In this document: positions 1 through 4,799 of the stretch, piece by piece
Layout: every line of letters starts with the position of its first letter
How positions within the stretch are numbered: the first letter of the stretch is position 1
Source: Tannerella sp.
Lineage (GTDB): Bacteria; Bacteroidota; Bacteroidia; Bacteroidales; Tannerellaceae
Direction of reading: 5' to 3'
NCBI GenBank assembly: GCA_031282485.1
Contig: JAITDQ010000289.1
Location: forward strand, 1 to 10,174
Length of the DNA stretch: 10,174 nucleotides
Made by a program: the position numbers and the translations under genes
The notes under the pieces: generated by a model
What the model saw: only the letters and a program-made list of their open reading frames with translations
Database searches by the model: none
Told to the model about the DNA's origin: nothing

Positions 1-115
1 CTATCACGGAAATCAGCCGTTCTTCGTCCGGTTCCTGTGCGAATACCGGTTTCGGTAAATGGCAGCACAGAAGTGCAACTAATACTGCATAATATCTTAA
101 TAACATACTCTTCAT
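1..115 (-). CDS. Secreted protein of unknown function, N-terminal fragment
   Basis: This is a leftward reading frame starting at the ATG complementary to 113-115 and running off the left edge, so only 38 codons are visible. They encode a typical signal peptide: a short charged start (MKSMLLR), a hydrophobic core (YYAVLVALLCC) and a probable signal peptidase I site after PVFA, giving a mature start QEPDEERL. A glutamine just after the cleavage site is common in exported Bacteroidetes proteins. The protein is therefore probably periplasmic or outer-membrane, but too little is present to assign a family. The two adjacent cysteines do not sit in a convincing lipobox. A good promoter lies 28-57 bp upstream. 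The gene is divergent from the ECF sigma factor gene, so co-regulation is possible but not shown. Confidence 0.72.
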   Translation of the reverse strand, partial: MKSMLLRYYAVLVALLCCHLPKPVFAQEPDEERLISVI

Positions 116-142
116 CTTATCAAATTTCCAAAATGATGCGTG

Positions 143-172
143 CAAAAGTACGGATTATCTATTAAAAACAAA
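143..172 (-). promoter_or_regulatory. Bacteroidetes-type promoter for the leftward secreted-protein gene
   Basis: On the minus strand the -7 box TACTTTTG (complement of 143-150) matches TAnnTTTG. A TTTG -33 box (complement of 169-172) lies 18 bp upstream. Transcription should start near 137-139, giving a leader of roughly 22 nt before the ATG at 115. The boxes are read directly; the start site is inferred. Confidence 0.65.
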
Positions 173-227
173 AACCGGGGTGTTAATTTATCTCTACCGC
201 GTTTCGGTTCTTTAAAGCTTTTTTTGC

Positions 228-268
228 GGGAGGGGGGTGGACAAAGGCACACCCCCACTCCCACCCCC
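228..268. repeat. G-rich/C-rich imperfect inverted repeat
   Basis: A purine run GGGAGGGGGGTGG (228-240) is followed after about 9 nt by a pyrimidine run of the form CACCCCCACTCCCACCCCC (250-268). Two pairing registers are possible: 228-239 with 250-262 (one bulged base), or GGGGGTGG at 233-240 with CCACCCCC at 261-268 (perfect). It stands out from the surrounding A/T-rich leader. It could be a cruciform or RNA hairpin, or a remnant of an intergenic repeat. No function can be assigned. Confidence 0.6.
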
Positions 269-348
269 TTGAGAGGACGAGAATCGCGTCCGATTAATTT
301 TTTTCATTTATTTGCCCACAATGCATGTGAAATAAAAGTTTTTTATTA

Positions 349-356
349 TACATTTG
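349..356 (+). promoter_or_regulatory. Probable -7 box of the ECF sigma factor promoter
   Basis: TACATTTG matches TAnnTTTG and lies 86 bp upstream of the sigma factor ATG, predicting a leader of about 80 nt. No good TTTG -33 box lies at the right distance (TGTG at 326-329 is the nearest), so this may be a weak or activator-dependent promoter. The ATTTGCCCA part of the box recurs 42 bp upstream at 310-318. Confidence 0.45.
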
Positions 357-442
357 CCCAAAATTTTAGTTTTTTCTGAAGATGAGTTTAATTTTTTCCT
401 GTTACCTGTGTGTGAATTATTCATCCGTTTAATAATGTGCTT

Positions 443-1123
443 ATGATTCATGCAGGACAACAGACTTCCGTCGAGAAAATAAAACGGGGCGACACGCGGG
501 AGTTTGAACGGCTGTTTCGCTCCTGTTACAAACACCTGTGCGTCTATGCGGAGAATATCACAGGGGATGCGCTCGAGGCGGAAGATATTGTCAGCAACAC
601 GTTTGCCCGGCTCTGGGAAAAACGTGAACAGCTGCAAATCCATACCGCCGTCGAATCCTATCTTGTGTCTGCCGTGCGTCATGATGCGCTCAATTACCTG
701 AAACATGCCGCTGTGGAGGAACGTTACCGCGCGAATGTGGAATACCGGTTGACGCATGCGGATTTGCTGAATCCCGAAGAAGACAGCCATACGCCGCTGA
801 GCGATATGCTGGAGAAAGAACTGAACGAACTGATTGAAACTGCCCTGCGGACGCTGCCGCCCCAGTGCCGCGAGATTCTTATGCTTCATAAAATGGACGG
901 CTTGTCCTATCAGGAAGTTGCCGACAGGTTAAATATTTCTATAAATACGGTGCGCACGCAACTCATGCGGGCGATGAAAAAAATGCGCGTCGCACTGAAA
1001 ACGTTAGATCCGTCCGGAAGGGAATCAAATTCACACGCGCCGCCGGATGACCGTTCGTCAAAACTGTATTTTATACCTCCTGCCTTAAAGCCTTTCTACG
1101 ACATGCTTTTTAAGGGGAACTGA
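443..1123 (+). CDS. ECF-type RNA polymerase sigma factor (sigma-70 family)
   Basis: The protein is an alternative sigma factor that would direct core RNA polymerase to a small set of promoters, in Bacteroidetes often for surface or transport genes. From the ATG at 443 it has 226 residues. Region 2 covers about residues 18-87 (FERLFRSCYKHLCVYA, then AEDIVSNTFARLWEKR, then the DNA-melting SYLVSAVRHDALNYL helix). Region 4 covers about 125-185 (TLPPQCREILMLHKMDGLSY followed by the HTH QEVADRLNISINTVRTQLMR). An in-frame GTG at 437 would add two residues; ATG is preferred. The protein extends about 38 residues past region 4, with a polar stretch and then a hydrophobic end (LYFIPPALKPFYDMLF), whereas Bacteroidetes ECF factors usually stop soon after the HTH. 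No FecR-type anti-sigma gene follows; the next gene has its own promoter. Target genes are unknown. Confidence 0.93.
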   Translation: MIHAGQQTSVEKIKRGDTREFERLFRSCYKHLCVYAENITGDALEAEDIVSNTFARLWEKREQLQIHTAVESYLVSAVRHDALNYLKHAAVEERYRANVEYRLTHADLLNPEEDSHTPLSDMLEKELNELIETALRTLPPQCREILMLHKMDGLSYQEVADRLNISINTVRTQLMRAMKKMRVALKTLDPSGRESNSHAPPDDRSSKLYFIPPALKPFYDMLFKGN

Positions 1124-1163
1124 CCGGACGGCGACGAAAATCGCGCGAAAAGTATAATTTTTT

Positions 1164-1195
1164 TTTGGAAGAAACAAATGTTTTGATTAAATTTG
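1164..1195 (+). promoter_or_regulatory. Consensus Bacteroidetes promoter for the unknown helical protein gene
   Basis: TTTG at 1164-1167 and TAAATTTG at 1188-1195 are separated by 20 bp, a near-perfect match to the phylum's housekeeping promoter. Transcription should begin around 1201, about 34-40 nt before the candidate ATGs. The gene is therefore probably transcribed independently of the sigma factor gene, whose stop is about 40 bp upstream of the -33 box. Confidence 0.75.
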
Positions 1196-1234
1196 CCGCT
1201 ACAAAAATTAAATGAACCAATAAAACAAAACGAA

Positions 1235-1960
1235 ATGAACATGAATCAGACACGCAATTACAATTGCAAAAACGAAGAACTGCCCGTCATTTGCGGGTAT
1301 GCAGCGTTCACGCTGCGACGCGATTTGAAAGATTTCCAAAACTATTCGCCCAAGTTCAGCGAGGATTATGCCGCGGGGTTTGAAGTTAAAATTACCGCCG
1401 CTACGGAGCTGGTCAATCCTAAGACAGAGACGGCCGAAAGCAAGGCCATTACAGCGCGGATGTATGCCACGGCCGACGGGCTGATCGATTCGCTGAACCG
1501 GCTGGAAGGCTACCTGAAACTGGCAAAGGCGCAAATACCGGTTTCGGCGGCCGATTTCGGTATTCCGGTGTTGCGGAAGAAAATCAATCGGAGGGACACG
1601 GAGGGTGTGCTGCAGAATCTGCGCTTGGTGACGTCCAACGTGTACAAGTACAACCAGCCGCTGACCGTTGCAGGTTTGAACGACAGTCTGATGGCGCACC
1701 TGGAAAACGCTGCCGCATCAATCGCCGCAGATAATATCGCACAGTACGAAATACTGACGCGCCGGATCGAACTGGTAAAAAACAATGTGTACGTTCTGAA
1801 CGACCTGTACGCTCAACTGACCGAGATTTGCGAAATCGGCAAGATTCTGTACAAGCAGAAAGCGCCCGAAAAGGTGAAGGAATATACCTTTAACTACCTG
1901 CTGAAGAAGGTGCGTCACGATTCCAAAAACACAACGGATAAGAATACAACGACGGAATAG
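1235..1960 (+). CDS. Uncharacterised helical protein, Bacteroidetes family of unknown function
   Basis: From the ATG at 1235 the protein has 241 residues; a second ATG at 1241 would remove two. The earlier in-frame TTG at 1193 lies inside the -7 box and cannot be the start. I see no signal peptide or membrane segment, so it is probably cytoplasmic. The sequence looks almost entirely alpha-helical, with a notable N-terminal stretch YNCKNEELPVICGYAAFTL, a central helical region (about residues 65-205) and a basic end YTFNYLLKKVRH (about 217-228). It resembles hypothetical proteins I have seen in Bacteroidales, but I cannot name a domain or function. The last residues (KNTTDKNTTTE) are low-complexity, and TTE plus the TAG stop coincide with unit 0 of the downstream 21-bp array. 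The array continues this same frame for 121 codons, so the gene may once have had a long heptad-repeat tail. Confidence 0.8.
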   Translation: MNMNQTRNYNCKNEELPVICGYAAFTLRRDLKDFQNYSPKFSEDYAAGFEVKITAATELVNPKTETAESKAITARMYATADGLIDSLNRLEGYLKLAKAQIPVSAADFGIPVLRKKINRRDTEGVLQNLRLVTSNVYKYNQPLTVAGLNDSLMAHLENAAASIAADNIAQYEILTRRIELVKNNVYVLNDLYAQLTEICEIGKILYKQKAPEKVKEYTFNYLLKKVRHDSKNTTDKNTTTE

Positions 1961-2305
1961 GTTTTGAGTGCGACGGATTGGATTTTAAAGACGACTGTAG
2001 GGATTTTGAGGTCTACTGAAAGGGTTTAAGAGGTAACTAAAAGAATTTTGAAAGCGACTGAAGTGGTTTTAAAGGCAACAGAAAGAGTTTTGAAGGCGAC
2101 TGAAGGGATTTAAAGGGTAACTGAAAGAGTTTTGAAAGCGACTGAAAGGGTTTAAAAGGCAACTGAAAGAGTTTTAAAGGCGACTGAAAGGATTTAAAAG
2201 GTAACTGAAAGAGTTTTGAAGATAACTGAAGGAATTTTGAAGGCGACTGAAAGGACTTTGAAGGCATCGATAAATCTTCTGAACATGACGGAAGAAATTC
2301 CGGAA
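1949..2305 (+). repeat. 21-bp tandem array, in frame with the upstream gene (heptad ATERVLK, stop-interrupted)
   Basis: There are about 17 tandem units of exactly 21 bp with no net frameshift; units at 2012-2263 are the most regular. Read in the frame of the upstream gene, the consensus is (A/V)-T-E-R-(V/I)-L-K. The gene's own TAG (1958-1960) occupies the R position of unit 0. TAA replaces the Leu codon at 2027, 2111, 2153 and 2195. Otherwise variation in this frame is mostly synonymous or mild (AGA/AGG, TTG/TTA, AAG/AAA, GTT/ATT, GCG/GCA/GTA). The stops are spaced in multiples of 42 bp, so a two-unit repeat underlies part of the array. The frame ends at a TAG at 2321-2323. The array may be a decayed coiled-coil-like tail, a hypervariable minisatellite, or both. 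Confidence 0.9.
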
Positions 2306-2364
2306 ATGAAAGTTGGGTTTTAGTGATGCAAAATTTTAATATGTGACACTTTGAAGGATCAAAA

Positions 2365-2550
2365 GGGCTGAAAGCCCGATAATCAATAGCGCAGGGCAAC
2401 GCCCTGCGGAATGAATGTCACGCAAATACCAAGCCCTGAAAGGGCGGAATCCGGATAAACAGATTCCGCTCTTTCAGGGCTTCGGGTATTAATGGCCGGC
2501 TAAGACACAGGACAACGCCCTGTGTCTAATGATTTGTGGGCTTTCAGCCC
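2365..2550. repeat. REP-like multi-hairpin intergenic element
   Basis: The element is bounded by an exact inverted pair, GGGCTGAAAGCCC (2365-2377) and GGGCTTTCAGCCC (2538-2550), each of which is also a small hairpin. Inside are GCAGGGC-AAC-GCCCTGC (2391-2407), a long hairpin pairing 2431-2450 with 2463-2482 at 19 of 20 positions and extended by AATACC/GGTATT (2425-2430 with 2485-2490), and AGACACAGGAC-AAC-GCCCTGTGTCT (2503-2527, one mismatch). The whole could fold as a cloverleaf or cruciform. From memory, such GGGCAACGCCC and CCCTGAAAGGG modules recur between genes in Bacteroidetes and some other phyla; copy number here cannot be checked. Confidence 0.85.
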
Positions 2551-2554
2551 TCCC

Positions 2555-2581
2555 GTGCAGACGCAATGCATCGCGTCGCAC
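2555..2581. repeat. Short palindrome with GACGC/GCGTC arms
   Basis: GACGC (2560-2564) pairs with GCGTC (2573-2577) around an AATGCATC loop. Outer arms GTGC (2555-2558) and GCAC (2578-2581) extend the stem with one bulged base. Similar GACGCAATGCAT-type hairpins are, as I recall, common in Bacteroidales intergenic DNA. It abuts the REP-like element and may be a module of it. Confidence 0.6.
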
Positions 2582-2659
2582 TTCAAAACTGTTATATGCT
2601 GTTTATTTCGCATTACTTGGTAACATGAAGCGGAAGGCGGACAGGACGAAACCGTATTA

Positions 2660-2734
2660 TTGTCCACGAATTACACGAATTAACACGAATTTCATGAAAA
2701 AATATTCGTGGAAATTCGTGTAATTCGTGGACAA
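2660..2734. repeat. 75-bp inverted repeat built from CACGAAT direct repeats
   Basis: The arms 2660-2681 and 2713-2734 are perfect 22-bp complements beginning TTGTCCACGAATTACACG. After a 2-bp mismatch the stem continues with CACGAAT (2684-2690) against ATTCGTG (2704-2710), leaving a 13-nt loop. Each arm holds three CACGAAT copies about 10-11 bp apart, so direct and inverted repeats are nested. It ends 2 bp from the stop codon of the leftward S41 protease gene and could form a large hairpin in the 3' end of that mRNA. No U-tract marks a classical terminator. The motif resembles a widespread intergenic repeat rather than a gene-specific signal. Confidence 0.85.
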
Positions 2735-2736
2735 TG

Positions 2737-4338
2737 TCAACTGCCTCCGCTGAGGATTGCGTTATACCGTTCGTCATCGTTTATGATGCGCAGGGCTTCC
2801 AAATAGCTGTCGTTTTTTTCGTTTATTATCTGGAAATATTCGCTCATGTCGAACAGGTCACGCGCTATGAGGGCTTTTAGCTGGAGGGAGATGAGTTCTT
2901 TGGATTTGTTGTACTGTTCTTCGTTAAATTCGATTTTTTCTTCTTCCGCCATGGCGAGGAGGTCTTGCAACATTCGGTCTGTTACGGCAAATTTCTCCTT
3001 GTATGTTTTTATTTTGGAATAGTTTTTTGTCAGTTCGGCGCGGTTTCTGTCGAGGTAACTCATCGCCATGCGGTTCATTACCCCGTACCGGACTAATCGG
3101 GAGTGATATTCCGTGACACGTGAAGAATCTACGGGGATAAATACGTCGGGCATGATGCCGCCGCCGCCGTAGACTGTTCTTTTGGACAGGAGTGTGCCGT
3201 ATTTCAGGGAATCGGGGAAATGGATGCTGTCGGCGTACATCAGTTCGCCCTTGTTGTAACGTTCTATTATATCGTTGTTGTAGGCTTCGATGTTGCCTTT
3301 TTCGTAAGGGCGCTGGATGTTGCGTCCGGAGGGCGTGTAATAGCGGGCTACGGTGAGACGGATCATGGAACTGTCGGGCAGGACGATGGGGCGTTGCACA
3401 AGTCCCTTGCCGAACGTGCGGCGGCCTACGATTACGCCTCTGTCCCAGTCCTGTACGGCGCCCGAGACGATTTCGCTGGCCGAGGCGGACGATTCGTCTA
3501 CCAGTATGATCAGTTTTCCTTTTTCAAATACGCCGTTTTCGGTGGCATTTGCGTCCCAGCGCGGTTGACGGTTGCCTTCCGTGTAGACGATCAGTTTGTC
3601 TTTGCCTAAAAATTCGTCGGAAAGGATGAATGCCGTGTTAAGATATCCTCCGCCGTTGCCCTGCAAGTCGAGGATGAGGTTTTCCATGCCTTCTTTTTTC
3701 AGTTTCAGGAACGCTTTTTCAAATTCTTCGATCGAAGAGGCGGCAAAACGGTTCAGACGCAAGTATCCTGTTTTCCTGTCCGCCATGTAGGCAGCCTCCA
3801 TGCTGTATACGGGAATGACATCGCGGATGATTTTAAATTCCAGCAGGTCGGGCGCGGCGCCACGTTTTACCTTTATACGCACTTCCGTTCCTTTTTTACC
3901 GCGTATCCGGTTTATCACGTCGGTATTATTCATTTTAACGCCCGCAATAAGCGTGTCGTCGACCGAGATGATGCGGTCGCCGGCGATGAGGCCGACCTTT
4001 TCGGACGGTCCACCCGAGATGACCTGCACTACATACAGCGTATCGGTCAGCATGTTGAACTGTATGCCGATGCCGTCGAAATTAGCTTCCAGCGGTTCGT
4101 TCATCCGGCGGGTTTCTTCCGCGTTCGTGTAGGAGGAGTGAGGGTCCAGTTTTTCGAGCATGGCGTTAATGGCGTCTTCGGTTATTTTTGTGCTGTTTGT
4201 TTCGTCGACATACAGGTTTGCAATGGCCGAATAGGCGGTCAGTAACTTCTGTGCGTTTGTTTTTTCTTCAAAATTCTGTGCTTTCGTACAGCCGGGTGCA
4301 AATGCATATATTGCGAGGAGAAAGAGTAATTTTTTCAT
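2737..4338 (-). CDS. C-terminal processing protease, S41 family (CtpA/Prc type)
   Basis: This 533-residue periplasmic serine protease should cleave substrate proteins near their C-termini. The N-terminus is an export signal (MKKLLFLLAIYAFAPGCTKA|QN); Cys17 after APG makes lipidation possible, but the lipobox is weak. A helical region carrying AINAMLEKLDPHSSY precedes a PDZ domain at about 85-165 (FDGIGIQF, then AGDRIISVDDTLI). The protease core follows: GYLRLNRF, LDLQGNGGG (about 224-231) and DESSASASE. By spacing to E. coli Prc, the catalytic Ser is S286, with K311 in TFGKG and Q315 as partners, so the Ser-Lys-Gln set is intact. GGGGIMPDVFIP (391-402) and a helical C-terminal region complete the protein; length is normal for the family. 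The ATG overlaps the coaD stop by 4 bp, suggesting translational coupling. The gene is last in the operon and ends at a large inverted repeat. Confidence 0.95.
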   Translation of the reverse strand: MKKLLFLLAIYAFAPGCTKAQNFEEKTNAQKLLTAYSAIANLYVDETNSTKITEDAINAMLEKLDPHSSYTNAEETRRMNEPLEANFDGIGIQFNMLTDTLYVVQVISGGPSEKVGLIAGDRIISVDDTLIAGVKMNNTDVINRIRGKKGTEVRIKVKRGAAPDLLEFKIIRDVIPVYSMEAAYMADRKTGYLRLNRFAASSIEEFEKAFLKLKKEGMENLILDLQGNGGGYLNTAFILSDEFLGKDKLIVYTEGNRQPRWDANATENGVFEKGKLIILVDESSASASEIVSGAVQDWDRGVIVGRRTFGKGLVQRPIVLPDSSMIRLTVARYYTPSGRNIQRPYEKGNIEAYNNDIIERYNKGELMYADSIHFPDSLKYGTLLSKRTVYGGGGIMPDVFIPVDSSRVTEYHSRLVRYGVMNRMAMSYLDRNRAELTKNYSKIKTYKEKFAVTDRMLQDLLAMAEEEKIEFNEEQYNKSKELISLQLKALIARDLFDMSEYFQIINEKNDSYLEALRIINDDERYNAILSGGS

Positions 4339-4784
4339 TTTGTTACGGGGATTAAGTTTGTTATGTCTTTTTTATAATGGATAAGTTCGCGCACGAGGCT
4401 TGAGCTTACGTGTTCATATTCGGGTTCGGAGATGAGGATGACGGTTTCCATGTTCGCCAGTTTGCGGTTTATGTCCGCCAGGGTTCGTTCATATTCGAAG
4501 TCGTTCAGGTTTCGGACGCCCCGCAGGAGGAAATCCACATGAAGTTCCTTTGCCAGGTCGGTTGTCAGCATATCATAGGATATGACCCGGATGCGTTTTT
4601 CGTCCGAATAAATGCGTTTGATGGCCTCCAGCCGTTCTTCCGGCGAATACAGCGTCTTTTTTCCGGTATTTACGCCGATAGCGATTACGATTTCGTCGGT
4701 AAAACACAGCGCCCGTTTTATAATCGAATGATGTCCGACGGTAAAGGGGTCGAATGTTCCCGAAAACAAAGCTTTTTGTTTCAT
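4335..4784 (-). CDS. coaD: Phosphopantetheine adenylyltransferase
   Basis: This cytoplasmic enzyme transfers AMP from ATP to 4'-phosphopantetheine, giving dephospho-CoA and pyrophosphate, the penultimate step of CoA synthesis. The 149-residue protein is slightly shorter than the usual 155-165 but carries all signatures: GTFDPFTVGH at 9-18 (the T/HxGH nucleotidyltransferase motif, His18), YSPEERLEAI at 47-56, the substrate-binding LLRGVRNLNDFEYE at 86-99, and the ISxxSS-like HVSSSLVREL at 125-134. It starts 15 bp downstream of the parE stop, and its TGA overlaps the protease ATG (ATGA). It is therefore the third gene of the leftward operon. From memory, the parE-coaD-protease order recurs in Bacteroidales. 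Confidence 0.96.
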   Translation of the reverse strand: MKQKALFSGTFDPFTVGHHSIIKRALCFTDEIVIAIGVNTGKKTLYSPEERLEAIKRIYSDEKRIRVISYDMLTTDLAKELHVDFLLRGVRNLNDFEYERTLADINRKLANMETVILISEPEYEHVSSSLVRELIHYKKDITNLIPVTK

Positions 4785-4799
4785 TTTTATAAATCTGTT

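Larger units (their letters stand above)
116..442. other. Divergent intergenic region between the secreted-protein and ECF sigma genes
   Basis: There is no credible gene in these 327 bp. The region holds the leftward promoter (143-172), a G/C-rich hairpin (228-268), a small hairpin GGACG/CGTCC (275-279 with 287-291), a 9-bp direct repeat ATTTGCCCA (310-318 and 352-360, 42 bp apart), and a probable sigma-gene promoter (349-356). The rest is A/T-rich leader. The rightward open frame at 140-379 is low-complexity translation of the G/C hairpin and is not a gene. Confidence 0.6.
1961..2736. other. Gene-free repeat island between the unknown protein gene and the S41 protease gene
   Basis: These 776 bp contain no gene I can support. 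In order they hold the rest of the 21-bp array, a short A/T-rich link (2324-2364), the REP-like element (2365-2550), a GACGC hairpin (2555-2581), about 78 bp without recognisable structure (2582-2659), and the 75-bp inverted repeat (2660-2734). The genes on both sides are transcribed towards this island, so it is a convergent 3' region where repeats would do little harm. Confidence 0.8.

Noticed and set aside
1131..1166. Possible terminator after the sigma factor gene (GCGA/TCGC near 1131-1144 and a run of nine T at 1158-1166).
   Set aside because: The stem is only 4 bp, the T run is 13 nt away, and it overlaps the -33 box of the next promoter.
1949..2305. CRISPR array as an explanation for the regular repeats.
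   Set aside because: Units are contiguous 21-bp tandem copies with no spacers between them, and no cas-like gene is present.
1961..2323. Stop-codon reassignment to explain the in-frame TAA/TAG codons in the array.
   Set aside because: All well-supported genes in the window use TAA, TAG or TGA as normal stops, and their reading frames are standard.
2037..2399. Minus-strand open frame of 120 codons with 14-residue repeats (KLFQLPF, KSFQSP) across the tandem array.
   Set aside because: A 21-bp period keeps any stop-free frame open, so openness is not evidence of coding. Unit differences are radical in this frame, it starts inside the REP-like element, and no promoter precedes it.
2529..2723. 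Plus-strand open frame of 64 codons.
   Set aside because: It is composed of the end of the REP-like element, the GACGC hairpin and the left arm plus loop of the CACGAAT palindrome; no promoter or protein-like pattern.
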